A stretch of 64,000 nt of DNA from Trichobilharzia regenti (lineage: Eukaryota; Platyhelminthes; Trematoda; Strigeidida; Schistosomatidae). The position numbers were made by a program, and so were the translations under genes. The stretch covers positions 3,269,517-3,333,516 of the forward strand of contig OX235263.1 of assembly GCA_944472135.2 (NCBI GenBank), read 5' to 3'. How positions within the stretch are numbered: position 1 is the stretch's first letter; every line of letters starts with the position of its first letter. The notes beneath the pieces are model-generated. The model saw nothing but the letters and a program-made list of their open reading frames with translations. It was not told the origin of the DNA and searched no databases. This document shows, piece by piece, positions 27,976-39,702 of the stretch.

Positions 27976-28461
27976 TCAAAGAATCACCATCGGCCGTGTA
28001 GAGAATAATAGGTGTACTTCTTTAGCATTAAAAGTGCTTTGAACTGATTTTCTTAATTTCTTCGCAATTATCTCGCTTGGTATATCACCCATGAATTGTA
28101 GTCGTATATAAAGAGGCTTCTTGTTTACAGATAGTGAGTAGGCCTTTTCTGCCGCTTCCTTTGTCATGTGTTTCTTGATAAATTTGTCGGGATAGCTATT
28201 TTCGATCAAAGTATCATATACCATGCTTAATTCATCTTCAATTACTTCTTCTGAGCATATAGCTCTAACTCTGTGGCTGAGGATCTTCACTAAATTTATT
28301 TTGTGCTTGATAGGAACGAAGCTGTGAAAATGTGTATATTGTCCTGTCCAAGTGCTTTTTCTATGCAAATTTCTTTTTATGCTACATTCTGGTTTTCTTG
28401 TAAGTAGGACATCCAGGAAGGCAATTCTGTCTTGGGATTCCTCTTCGCATGTGAATTTCAT
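27976..28461 (-). pseudogene. PLE-D reverse transcriptase C-terminal part
   Basis: The 161-residue frame carries the post-YVDD PLE blocks: FTCEEESQDRIAFLDVLL, HRKSTWTGQYTHFHSF, LVKILSHRVRAICSEEVIED, SYPDKFIKKHM and KKPLYIRLQFMGD. These precede the linker to GIY-YIG. The catalytic palm is missing, so the copy is 5'-truncated. Confidence 0.8.
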
Positions 28462-28785
28462 AGCCGAATGTACTTCATTGAATTCAGTAATTCTTTTACT
28501 CCTATCAGAACCAAGCGCAATTCAACTGCGCTTATGGAGCGAGTTATATAAGCCATTGCTCTAGGAACGTGATTTTTCGTGCTCTCTCGAGAACATCTCA
28601 CAGCATGGCTAAGTAAAGGTGTAGTGAAAACTATTAACAGCTCGATATTGGAACATCTGGTGCAAACCGGCCACAAAGCCAGCGCAGAAGAATCCTTCTG
28701 TATATTATACTCATGAATTTTTATAATTATCTTTCCTAATTCTTCTGACATTCAGCTTATTTTATTTTGATGCGATTCACCTGTA

Positions 28786-31700
28786 TATTATTATTATTAT
28801 TGCTCCCTTGGGTTCCTAGTGGAACATAGGGCTTCAACTGCACGTCTCCATTTTCTTCTGTCTTCTGCTGTACTTTTCGCCTGCATCCATGTTAGTCCAT
28901 ATTCTTTCAACTCCTCTTCACACGATCTCCTCCATGTCACCCTTGGACGTCCCACACGCCGCTTCCCTTTCGGGTTCCACTCGAGGGCTTGGCGCGCGAT
29001 GTCACCCAGCGGTCTCCTCAGCGAGTGTCCGATCCATCTCCACTTTCTCCTGCATATTTGTTGGGCGATTGGTTCTTGCTTTGTTTGTTCCCATAATTCC
29101 TTGTTGGTGATTCTTTCCGGCCATCTGATCTTCAGTATTGAGCGAAGACAGTTGTTAATAAAGGTCTGCAGCCTTTTGGAAATATTCTTTGTGACCCGCC
29201 AAGTTTCTGATCCGTATAGAAGAACTGACTTTACGTTTGTATTGAAAATCCGAATTTTGTTGGTGATGCTGAGTGACGAAGATTTCCAGATTGATTTCAG
29301 GCTGATGAATGTGTTTCTCGCCTTCCCGATTCTCGCTCGATTTGACATCCTCGTCCGCTCCTCCTGTAGTTGAGACAATGCTCCCTAGATAAGTGATGAA
29401 TGAAGTAACCTCTTTCAAATCCCTCCCGTTGATGGTGATTGACGTTGGATGTTTGTTGCTGTTGTTGGTTGGTTATTTTCATAACCTCCGTCTTGTCTAT
29501 GTTTACCTGGAGTCCTGTCTTCGCCGGCTGCTTCTTCGACCAGTTTGTCGGTTTTCGCTTGTAAGTCTTCGATTGTGTGTGACATCAAACATAAATCATC
29601 CGCGAAATCCAGGTCTTCTAGGTTCTTCACGTCGGTCCAGGATATTCCTGTCTTCTCGTTTCCCACTGTCTGACGCATAATCCAGTCCCACCACAATTAG
29701 GAATATCATTGGTGATAGTAAGCACCCTTGTCTGACTCCTGTGTTTACTCCAAACGCCTCGCTGAGTTTTCCGTTGTGGATCACTTGACATGTGCCGTTG
29801 TCGTACAGCTGTTGAATAAGGTTGATGAATATTTGGGGTACGCCATAGTACTCGAGTAATTTCCAAATTACTTCACGATCAACGCTGTCGAAGGCCTTCT
29901 CAAAGTCTATAAAGTTGAGGTAGAGGTTTGATTGCCATTCCATGCTTTGTTCTGTGATGATGATGCGTAGAGTTGCAATTTGGTCAGTACATGATTTGCC
30001 TTTCCTGAATCCAGCTTGTTCTGGTCGGAGTTCTGTCTCCAGTGCGTCCTTTAATCTCTCCAGGATGATGCGACTCAGGATTTTACTTGGCGTCGATAGG
30101 AGCATGATTCCTCGCCAGTTCTTGCAGAGTGAGGCCTAAGTCGCCCTTCTTTGGTAGTTTCACGAGGTAACCTTTCCTCCAGTCAGTAGGCACCTTTCCC
30201 TCCTTCCAGACCTTTTGCAATAATGGAGTCAGCATGTCTGCTGTCGTCTCTGGGTCTGCTTTCAGTGCTTCAGGGGGTATTCCATCTGGTCCGGCTGTTT
30301 TTCCAGCTTTCAGAAGCTTGATTGCGTTCAAGACTTCAGCTCTCGTTGGAGGATTGGTGTCAACTTGCAGTTGTGTGCGCGCTGTTGTTGGTATTTCTGG
30401 ACGGGTTGCAGGTGATGGTCGGTTCAAGAGTCCTTTGAAGTGATCCGCCCATTGTTTAATCTGTTTTTCTTCCTTGGTAATGGGGTTCCCTTGGCTGTCT
30501 TTTATAGGTTTCGCTTGTGTTGGTCTCTTCCCGGATAGAGATTTGGTTATCTGATATAGTGTCCTCAGGTCCCTTTTGCCTGCTGCCTTCTCAGCTTCAG
30601 TGGCTAGATTGTCGTAGAATCGTCTTTTGTCCTTCCTAGCACTCTTCTTCACTTCTTTGTCCAGTGCTTTGTAAGTTGAGCTCAGCGTCTCCTTCTCCTG
30701 TCCGTCCTTGCATTGAATCATTTTCTCTTTCACCATTCTCCTCTCTTCTATTAATTTCCAAGTGTCCGTTGAGAGCCATTCCTTGTCTTGTCTCTTCTTT
30801 CTTCCTAGAACCGTTGAACACGTTTCGTTGAGAATCGCCTTCAGAGACTTCCAATGTTCTTCCACGCATGATTCTTCAGTGATGTCGCGTAGTGTTTCCT
30901 GCTTTGCTCTGACAGTTGCAGTGAAATTGTCTTTTGTGGTTGTGTCCTTCAGTAATTGAGTGTTGAACTTGCATTGTGGCCTATCCCCAGCTATCCTCGA
31001 GGCTTTTAGTTTCACCTTGAAAGTCCCTTGTACTAGATAGTGGTCTGAACCCACATCTGCTCCTCTCCTTGACCTTGTGTCCAGTAGGCTCCGTCTCCAC
31101 TTTCTTGAAATTGAGATGAAGTCTATTTGATTTTTGGTGTTTCCATCTGGTGAAATCCATGTCGTCTTGTGTATATCCTTGTGTTTGAACACACTACCAC
31201 CAATCACCAAATCATTGAAGGCGCAGAAGTCTGAGAAGAGTTCACCATTGTCGTTCATTTCACCGAGGGCCTCACGACCCATGGTGAGTTCTCTTCCTGT
31301 GTTGTCTCCTCCCAGCTTCGCATTCATGTCGCCCATCAGGATTTTGATATCGCCATTTGGGACGTTGTCCATTATTGCTTGTAGTTGTCTGTAGAACGCC
31401 TCCTTCTTCTCTTGTTCTGAGACGTTTGTAGGCGCATAGCATTGAATGACTGTAACTTTCCTTCCTTTTGAGTTGAACCTGGCTGTCATTATCCTGGAGG
31501 AGATTGGTTCCCACTGCATGAGAGCTTTGGTTGCTGTTGGTGACATCATGATGGCCACTCCCTCGGTGTGCTCATGGTTGTCCTCTGGGTGGCCGGAATA
31601 GATTACTGTCTCTCCAGTAGGTAGTTGGCACCTTCCAGTTCCGTTCCATCTGCTTCCGCAGATTCCCAACACTTCTATTCTGTACCTTCTCATTTCAGCG

Positions 31701-32037
31701 GCTATCTGGGCAGCCTTTCCAGTTTCGTACATTGTACGAACATTCCAGGTACCCATCCTTACTTTTGCTTTCATCGAAAGAAGGCACATCGGCTGACTGG
31801 CTTCCCGAAGGCTTTCACCAGCCTGCGTCATTTCACTTCCCCGATTCCAGCGAAAAGTAAGGCTATTGCTTATGTTTTTAGAATTTTTAATATATTTATT
31901 CGTTGAAGTTTCTGTAGCGATTTGGTTGTTTTACAGGGGTGGAGTTGCTAGCACCACGCCCCAACCCTCCCTCTTTACCCGGGCTTGGGACCGGCGAGAA
32001 AACTAGTAAGCTAGTAGCCTAGCAAGCTAGTATCTGG
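28786..32037 (-). mobile_element. RTE-C LINE, near full-length, inserted in PLE-D
   Basis: The minus-strand element runs from a 5' region at about 32037 to an AAT-repeat 3' end at 28786. A 14-bp near-duplication GCGATTCA(C/G)CTGTA lies at 28772-28785 and 32038-32051. It has an endonuclease-RT layout and a microsatellite tail as in RTE elements, similar to schistosome Perere-3/SR3-type proteins (from memory, untested). Confidence 0.8.
28797..31831 (-). pseudogene. RTE-C endonuclease-reverse transcriptase with frameshifts
   Basis: The first frame (30083-31831) has the AP endonuclease: GTWNVRTMYETGKA, CGSRWNGTG (Gly where Glu is usual in the family motif is not excluded as drift), ILMGDMNAKLG and VGSDHYLV. 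It enters the RT at KTAGPDGIPPEALK. A frameshift near 30100 moves to 29596-30105 (EQAGFRKGKSCTDQ, FIDFEKAFDSVDR, TGVRQGCLLSPMIF). Another moves to 29415-29696 (LDFADDLCLM, the active site), then 28797-29378 (KSVLLYGSETWRV, KWRWIGHSLRR, GRPRVTWRRS). At least three frameshifts make it inactive as it stands. Confidence 0.85.
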
Positions 32038-32377
32038 CGATTCAGCTGTAATCTATCAATATTATTGGTTCGATGTTATTTACACAACATGAATGTTGTT
32101 CATAACACTAATCCATTCATCCATTCATTAACTATAATGTATGTATAAATGTATAGCCTGATGATGAATATTAGTATCTATTGATTTCCTCAATTAACAC
32201 CCTGTTTCCTCGCCCTTGTCTTCGGTCGTTACAATTAGGGTTTTTTACTTATATATTGATATCGTTGAAGTTATTATTAAACTTTCTAAAAGGCTAATGA
32301 GTAACTTGACTGTGTGTATGTGTGTGATTTATAGATTCTATGCACTTACATTCACTTGTTTTGTATGTGTTTCAAAG

Positions 32378-33523
32378 TTTTGTAGATCTTTTAATCAAAT
32401 CTATAGGGATATTGTTTGACGCCTGATATAGTATTTTTGTTTATGAATGTGGTGTTATCACAAGATCGTATGACTAACTCTCTAGCATAATAAAGTGATT
32501 ATATTTGACGCATCTTGTTTTTTTTTATACACTGTACAATACACTCAAGTGTGGTAGTCATCACGTCGCCTAATGTCAAGGGGTCGTGGTGGTGTTTACG
32601 TATTCAAACGGTTTGAAAAAGTCTTTTTGTCATTCATGTCGTAATGTAACTATTTTTTGAAAGCACTTTTCAGCTTTGTTCTGTAATTTGTTATTATGAT
32701 TGAACAGTTAAATCGTATGACAATAGAATGAAACACTGTGAATAATTAGAGTTATTATTAACATGTGATTATGACCATTTACGAATGAATACTTCTTGAA
32801 GCTGATTTATAATTTCTCATTAATTATATTATTATTATTATTATTATTATTAGCAGTAGTAGTAAATTAGTAAGTGGAAACATTCACTTTCCAATACAAG
32901 CTAAAAACAAGCAAAAATGTCGGATTGATGTCAGTTGGAGAACCAGTGAAAAATACTGAGTACGTGTTACGTACTGGTCGAGAATTTAATAGTCCTGACG
33001 CAAGAAAGACGGAAATCAGAAGACCACTAGGTTTGAGATGATACTTCTATTTTCCAAAACACCAGGAGAATCAATGTCACACAAGTGTGAGAGAGCAATT
33101 TAGTGTGAATGTCCGAACAAGTGTGTGAGCGAATATTCAAAATGAACAAATCAATAGACAGTCTTAACATGATTGGCTAATTATAATGGAATATCGATCC
33201 ATATATACCTAGCAAATATAACAGACTGTCAAACAAACACACATATTATATGGATACATATCAGTACAGGATAGCTGTTTCGTCCTAGTTTGTGACTCAT
33301 TGGCAGTGCTCACCTGCCGCCAGGGGTCGAACCGAGGATCTTTCGGTTTCAAGGTAAGCTCGAATACCATTCAACCACTGGGACCCAACTCATTGACCAA
33401 TCCATGAACTCCAACTCCTACCAATTCGTTATTTTACTGTGACTGGCCTAAGTCAATATTATCGGCAAGTATTTACCCTCGCTCCCGACCGGACGAATCC
33501 CTATGGTTACGTGTGTGCACATC
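32378..33523. repeat. 1.14-kb duplicated segment, copy 2
   Basis: It matches 23422-24558 almost base for base, including the nested LTR inside SINE-2. A longer TTA tract near 32829-32854 accounts for most of the length difference. Here the SINE-2 continues into 33524-33625, whereas copy 1 runs into the SM-alpha array. Confidence 0.85.
32965..33263 (-). mobile_element. solo LTR (family L, shorter subtype) inside SINE-2
   Basis: It begins TGTTACGTACTGG and ends GGATACATATCA on the plus strand, 299 bp. GAGTAC before and GTACAGG after point to a GTAC target duplication in the host SINE-2. Confidence 0.7.
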
Positions 33524-33640
33524 GCCGATAAGTCCTAAACTACGACGTAACAGCAGCTATCCAGTACTCAGTACTTAGTTGGTTTTCAATGATTCTTCAA
33601 CTGATATCAATCCGTCAGCAGACATGAAAGAAATCAACTC
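33264..33640. repeat. SINE-2 copies, inverted pair
   Basis: Minus-oriented SINE-2 (33264-33523) is followed by a plus-oriented piece (33524-33625) with GTCCTAAACTACGACG, TATCCAGTACT and the tail TTGGTTTTCAATG...CTGATATCAATC. Confidence 0.6.
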
Positions 33641-33667
33641 CTTACAAACTATTCTTGAAAAATGTTA

Positions 33668-35372
33668 TTATTATTGTTATTATTTCCTTTAATTCCTAAA
33701 GGAACATAGACCTTCAGCCTCGCATCTCCATTGTGTTCGGTTCTCTGCTAAAGTTTTCACCTAGCTCTATGTCTGGCCACATGCTTTCATCTCCTTTTCA
33801 CTTGACCTCCTCTAAGTCACCCTCGCACTGACGACCAACTCGCCGCTTCCCGTTCGGGTTCCACTCGATAGCTTGTCTAGTGATTTCACTTGCTGGTGTT
33901 TTCTCAGAGTATGGCCAACTAATCCACCTCCATTTCTTCCTACTTATTTGTTGTACAATCGGTTCCTGGTTGGTTCACTCCCAGAGATTCCTGTTGGTGA
34001 TTATTTTTTGGCTGGCCATCTGATCTTGAGCGAAGTATTGAGTGAAGACAGCTGTTGATGAAGGTCTGTAGTTTGTTTGAGGTGCTCCTTATGACGCGCC
34101 AAGTTTCTGACCCGTAGAGTAGATAGCACTGATTTCACATTGGAGTTGAAAATCTGGATCTTATTTTTCATGCTGAGTGCTGTTCACCTGCGCACAGGCT
34201 TGAGAGTAATGAAAGATTGCGTTGCTTTCCCAATGATCCTTGCTTTGATATCCTCGTCAGTTCCGCCTGTAGTTGAAACGATGCTTCCCAGGTAGGTGGG
34301 TAGGTGAAGGAGGTTGTGTCTTTCAGGTTCCTCCCATTTATGCTGGCTGATTTTTGTCTGTTGTTGTTGTTGCTGCTGCTGTTGGCCAGCAATCTCCATC
34401 ACTTCTGTTTTATCCATGTTCACCTGAAGTCCTATCTTTGATGCTTCTTCTTCCAACTTGTTGCTTTTCACTTGTATATCTTTCAGTTTGTGGAAAATCA
34501 GACATATATCATCGGCGAAGTCCAGATCCTCCAAGTTTTCAGTGTGGGTCCATTTTATACCTCTTTCCTCGCTGCTCGTATCTGTCTGTCACATTATCCC
34601 ATCTACTGCAATCAAGAAAATCACTGGAGATGGTAGGCAGCCAGCCTGTCTTACTCCCGTCTTCACTTCTAAGGATTCTGTAAGTTTCCCGTTGTGGATT
34701 ACTTGACATACAGCATTGTTGTACAGCTATTGGATGAGATGTATAGTTGTCGGTGGTAGTACCGAAGTAGTTGCCAAATCACCTCTCGATCGACGCTGCT
34801 CTGTCGAAGGCCTTCTCAAAGTCGATGAAGTTGAGATAGAGAGGTGACTGCCATTCCAAGCGTTGTTCAATGATGATCCGTAGAGTGGCGATTTGATCAA
34901 TACATGACTTGTTTCTCCTGAATCCAGCCTGTTCCGGTCGAAGTTTTTCATCCAAGGTGGCGTGTTTGATTCTCTCGAGGATGATGCGGCTTAGTATTTT
35001 GCTTCAGATGGACAGGAGCATAATTCCGCGCCAGTTTTTGCATTGACTTAAGTCTCCTTTCGTTGGCAGTTTGAATAAGTATCCTTTCTTCCAATCCTCG
35101 GGTACTTTGCCTTCTTTCCACACCTTATCCGCTAGTGGTGTCATCAAGTCCGCTGATGTCTCTGTGTCCATTTTCAATGCTTCTGTTGGGATTCCATCTG
35201 TTCGTGCTGCTTTTCCAGCTTTTAGCATCTTGATTGACTTCAGGATTTCTAATTTCGTCGGGGGATTGATGTTCACTGGTAGATCTGCTTCCGTTGTTGG
35301 CATTGTTGGGGTCGTTGTAAGTGGCGGTCGATTTAGAAGTCTTTTGAAGTGTTCAGCCCCTTGCTTGAAAAG
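33668..35372 (-). mobile_element. RTE-C LINE, 5'-truncated copy
   Basis: The AAT-type 3' end is at about 33668. Minus-strand pieces include MEDLDFADDICLIF (34184-34534, RT active site), SIKMLKAGKAARTDGIPTEA (35004-35519) and the post-RT region near 34000-34190. The 5' truncation joins PLE terminal sequence at about 35372. Many frameshifts are present. Confidence 0.8.
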
Positions 35373-35640
35373 TGTTAATAAGACAGAATTTAATGAATTC
35401 CTCAAATTTTGGTAGAACACTTCAGATGAATACTCAACATATCCGTATACATATACAATGAGAAATATATGAAGAGATATGTGACTAATAACACATATTA
35501 CAGGGGAACAATCATTCAAAGTGAAAGGCGAAAATATTTTACATGTTATTACAGGTCATGTAGATAGGGAGTGGAAGGAAAAGGTACAGGGAATTGAACA
35601 TTAAAATTATGAAGGATTACGGGTTTTTTTTTAATTGTCA
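35373..35640. repeat. PLE-C terminal fragment
   Basis: It is similar to the left terminal arm of the PLE at 53392-53665 (TTTAATGAATTC, GGTAGAAC, GAATACTC, ACAGGTCAT). No coding remnant is present. Confidence 0.6.
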
Positions 35641-36700
35641 CTATAGTGAACAATTAGTTATCCAGATATAAAGCCTGAAAAGTGTTTGGAATAGCACAAT
35701 AAACAGACTTCTGGTTTTGCCTGAAGAGATACAAAGGGAGAGTTGTGACTGAAGAGGGTGGTGTGGGTTAGATAGAATGGATTTGGCCCATTTTTCACAT
35801 GAGTCCAAGTGCCTGTCAACGAGAATATTAACAAGCTGGTTAGGTGGCACGTAGCTTACCCTGCTGACAACCTTTAACACCCTACGTAATAAGATATGTG
35901 TGCCGGTAGCACAGTGGTTAGTGCTCTCAACAACCATGCACTCGGTCCCCTGCCGACGCACACCTGATACCTATGGTTGGCCTGCAAAATGCGGGCTACC
36001 GATATCCATTCTGAAAATTCCATACTTGTACCAAAAATACAATGTGGAATCAAGCTGTAATAAAAAAAATGATAAAAATGTAGTCCTTCTTCAGTAGCTC
36101 TGGAAAAACTAAGGGGGGACAATAGAGAATAATAGGCAGGATGCAAGAGCTAACGAATCGTAAGAGTAAAGGCTGGGTTATACCAGAATGTCCTAACTTC
36201 TTGATGTAGAAGATAAGACGGAATATTTTCTTAGAAATCATCAAGATATGAGACGATCAGGAAAGATCAGTAGATAAAATGACGTCTAGGTATACAATTC
36301 CCGACTTCGTCTCCGTTTCAGTGCCATCTATGTTTCACACCTCGTGAGTTCTAACCAGCTTATTGAGGTCAGATTTATGCCTAAAGGTGAAATTGACTGT
36401 TTGGCATTTAGAGGGGTTTAAGGTGAGACCATTTTCCTTGGACCACTGGCTAATTTCTGATAAAAAGCCATCTAGTTTGGAGCAGTCACTTTGACACTTG
36501 ACAAAATTAATGGCATTTTTAGACGGTAAGTCATGTAGAAAGGAAGAAAAGAGAGGTGGGGAGAGTACAGCCCTTTGGGGGACAGTGAGGACAGCAGAGG
36601 AGGATTTACCTTTGTATACAGTGTCTTGCATCATGTTTGAGAAATGGTATTTGTGTAACACATTTTCGGCACTGTGATGACACATGTATAAGGGGTACGT
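35641..36700 (-). mobile_element. CR1-like LINE fragment
   Basis: The minus strand encodes pieces alignable with the intact LINE at 56006-58810: DTVYKGKSSSAVL, RAVLSPPLFSSFLHDLP, NPSKCQTVNFTFRHKSD, then LKVVSRVSYVPPNQLVN and ISSGKTRS. The YADD region is deleted: KCQSDCSKL directly follows FV. A SINE-1 is inserted at 35893-36070. Confidence 0.8.
35893..36070 (+). repeat. SINE-1 copy inside a CR1-like fragment
   Basis: The tRNA head is damaged (GTGCCGGTAGCACAGTGG), but body and tail are typical (GGTTGGCCTGCAAAATGCGG, TGGAATCAAGCTGTAAT and A-rich end). Confidence 0.8.
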
Positions 36701-36810
36701 TGATTGGACAGTATTGAGTAACTAGTGTAATGTGTCTGATCCTTTGTTTTTGGTGCAGATTGAATTATATCAGTCAAATTTGCAGTGTTTCCACCATAAC
36801 ACTGGGTGGT

Positions 36811-36993
36811 GTGCGTCGGTGGCACAGTGGTTAGGACTCTCGCCGACCATGCACATGGTCCGGGTTTGAGCCCACGCCGGCGCACACCTGATATCTATGG
36901 TCGGCCTGCAAAATTTGGGCTACCGATATCCATGCTGAAAATTCCATACTTGTACCAAAAGTACAGTGTGGAATCAAGCTGTAAATAAAAAAT
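36811..36993 (+). repeat. SINE-1 copy, best-preserved
   Basis: Head GTGCGTCGGTGGCACAGTGG with B-box GGGTTTGAGCCC, body GGTCGGCCTGCAAAATTTGG, tail from TGCTGAAAATTCC to TCAAGCTGTAAATAAAAAA. It serves here as the reference copy for SINE-1. Confidence 0.88.
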
Positions 36994-37382
36994 AGATGAT
37001 TGGAGGCAATCGGCCACAGGAAGCCTTGGACCTGGGTTCCGCGCTTGTTGGTATTCACCAATCTGCAAGGCATATCTACAAATTCGGAGAAATTCATTTG
37101 CCTTCTGAGATTCGAACACGTGTCTCCCAATTCCCTAATAAGAAGGAAATGACCTCTGAGGTATTTGGGTTCGTGATTATCCTCCTGTATGACTGTTTTG
37201 GATTCAGAACGGACACGAATCCCTTCAGCGTTGCAGAGACGCCTTACTGGTGAGTGCTGACTAGCACGAAACTTAAGGCCAAGGTCTCCTGTAGATTGCC
37301 TTTAACCATCTAATATATATATATATATTTTAGGTCACAGTATAAAGGGGTTGTTATTATTATGTACTCGTCGCCAAATTAT
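36994..37382. other. unassigned, with a short (TA)n
   Basis: I do not recognise the first 300 bp. A B-box-like GAGATTCGAACACG stretch hints at a degenerate tRNA-derived piece. A TA tract lies at about 37312-37331. Confidence 0.35.
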
Positions 37383-37655
37383 TGTTACGTACTGGTCCAG
37401 AATTTAATAGTCCTGACGCAAGAAAGACGGAAATCAGAAGACCACTAGGTTTGCGATGATACTTCTATTTTCCAAACACAAGGAGAATCAATTCACACAA
37501 GAGTGCGCGAGCAAAAATATATATGAATGTCCGAACAAGTGTGAACAATCAGTAGATAGTCTTAACATGATTGGCTAATTATAATGGAATATCGATCCAT
37601 ATATACATAGCAAAATATAGAAGACATGTCAACAAACACACATATTATATATAAT
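37383..37655 (-). mobile_element. solo LTR fragment (family L)
   Basis: It begins TGTTACGTACTGGTCC and continues with the family block TTTAATAGTCCTGACG. The end is degraded into a TATA-rich stretch near 37655. Confidence 0.65.
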
Positions 37656-38052
37656 ATAAGGGGAATATACATTGTTAAAGGAGACAGGTCCATCAAAGTG
37701 AAATGGTCACAGACTAAGAGAGCAACAGAAAGAGAGACCACCATACACATATATATATCAGTTATGTATATGCCAAAGGTGTTAGGAATATGAGGTTTGA
37801 AAACAAAGAGTGGAAATATTTTTAAATGAAGAAATAAACTTTGGTTTTAAAATCGAATTACCACAGTAGGTTCAAAGTAATAACAAAATGATTTCTGAAC
37901 ACGCAAAACAGATTTAAGCCTTATCATTTAAGTATATGACCCAAGCCTGTTTTATATGTATTATATATATTGGTTAAAAGAGATTACTGAGATCTATTTT
38001 ACGACCTGTTCTGACTTTGCAGGAGAAGCATTTAATATATATATATATATAT

Positions 38053-38089
<37 letters not shown>
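37656..38089. repeat. AT-rich region with (TA)n at 38033-38088
   Basis: The stretch at 37820-37910 (ATTACCACAGTAGGTTCAAAGTAATAA) resembles 43850-43875, so it is likely PLE-derived. The TA tract ends the region. Confidence 0.45.
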
Positions 38090-38090
<1 letters not shown>

Positions 38091-38800
38091 TTATTTTAGA
38101 TATGATGGAGATTTGTAGCTCAGGTGAATGATTTTGATGTGGTTGTGTTCTCTGAGCTGGCTAGATAGTTGATTTGCGAAGCTTTTATCGCCCTACTAGG
38201 CAACATCTTCAGTTTATACTTCAATTCGTTGAAGTGAGCTCCATGAGTTTATTAGTCACCTCTCCTGGTGACCTTGAACGTGATTGGTCGTGTGTTTTGT
38301 GTGTTTTCACACCTTCTGGGCTACTTGTGTTGTACTGGAACTGAATGTTTGCATTGACCCTTTGTGTGCGTGAGATTTCCTTCTTAATGGTTGATAAATT
38401 TTGTCTATCTCGATGTGTCTATTGATTGACAATTCATCGAAATACTAGGCTTCCGAAAATTCTCCAGCATTATTGGTGTTTCCTCTCTTTGTCTCTCTCT
38501 AATATTTGAACGTTGGTTGTCCCAGTCGAATTGATGTCCATGGTTGACTGTATGTAGTGATATGAGTGATGGAGTGGATATCATGTCTTTTGACGGCTAG
38601 CTTATGTTCGTGGATATGAAGACGAAGGGGACGTCCATTTTGGCCAATGTAGTGTTTTTCGCAGTTGTTGCAGTTTATTTTGTAAATAATGTTGGTTTTA
38701 TCTTGTTTCGTTGTAGAGTCTTTTGGTTGACATAGAGCCAGCTGACTGAAGTAATTCACCCAGTCACCATCCACCAATTAAATTCTAGAAATTCAGCCTA
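38090..38800 (-). mobile_element. PLE remnant with GIY-YIG segment
   Basis: The minus-strand frame at 38499-38777 encodes NIIYKINCNNCEKHYIGQNG, then RLHIHEHK, the PLE-type GIY-YIG core (CxxCxxxYIGQ, EH). Nothing of the RT is left. Boundaries are approximate. Confidence 0.7.
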
Positions 38801-39702
38801 CACGAAACTAAGGACTAGAGGTATGACACGAATTACTACTTGGTAAGTGTCCAGTCCAGGTCTAAATATGCATGTTTATCAAGTAATTGGCGCTCAAATA
38901 AGCAGCGTGATATAAACATTAAAAGACGTCGTACATGGCACTTTAGTCGGATCATTTTATGACAATAAGTTGAAGGATAATCTAAGGTATACAGTATCCA
39001 AAAACGTCAACAATTGAAAAAAAAATGGATTTATAATGCTAGTTCTTGGTTATTATTATTATTCCTACGACTTACAATGTCATCAACTCCCTCCTTTTAA
39101 CCTTCGTTTTACAGCTTTCCTAAAGAGGTGTTCTAAGGATCATACATCAATCAATACTTTAAATCTCTCTCTCATTGTTTCTGAATTGTCCAAAAAATAG
39201 GTTGTTATGCCAACTGATCTTTATTTATTTATTTTTTTGAATAGAAGTGAGTACTTGTGACAAAAATTTGTTTCCTTTGTACTTGATCTAGTAGTCAGAT
39301 TAGTTTATGAGAAATCATATTTATTTGACAATCTCTATTGTTTTCCCTCATTATTAGTTCAGATTGATTAACTAAAAAATAATGACATATTTTTGTGTCA
39401 CTGAAGCGATAAGAAAATGAAATATTAAATTAAAGTATTCACAATGGTTGCAATTTATATAGTAATTTGTTGAGAGCTGTGATTGGCCGGTTTCAGACAA
39501 TATCAATCAACCAATCAGAAAACGGATGCACTAGAATTTGTCTACAGTTGATTGGTCAATTTCGCCACTGTCCAAGATACTAAAATGAGTATATATATAT
39601 AAATATATTTGGTTCAAAATGTTAATTAAACATCTGGCTTGCCTTTTGGGGTGCTTTTGTTGAGTAAAAATAGGTCAAGAATAGACCGAAAAAGAAAATA
39701 CT
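38801..39702. other. intergenic region upstream of CFAP96
   Basis: The sequence is AT-rich and I saw no repeat or open frame of note. A TATATATATAAATATA stretch about 110 bp before the CFAP96 start could act as a TATA element; this is inference only. Confidence 0.35.

Larger units (their letters stand above)
27240..32190 (-). mobile_element. PLE-D fold-back pair, right arm split by RTE-C
   Basis: The left part (27360-28470) reads on the minus strand: RT C-terminus, GIY-YIG remnant (27790-27930, CDCSGASYIGRC then a stop) and terminal sequence. From 28490 an inverted second copy reads on the plus strand: GIY-YIG remnant (28500-28720, FRALSREHLTAWLSKG and HLVQTGHKAS) and the same terminal sequence, continuing after the RTE-C insertion at 32038-32190. 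The halves are head to head. Confidence 0.75.

Noticed and set aside
28819..29373. 184-residue plus-strand frame
   Set aside because: It is antisense to the RTE-C C-terminal coding region, which has recognisable motifs.
23422..33523. The 1.14-kb direct repeats as LTRs of a 10-kb element
   Set aside because: No TG...CA ends, primer site or coding interior that belongs to one element; the repeats contain a nested LTR and SINE, so segmental duplication fits better.
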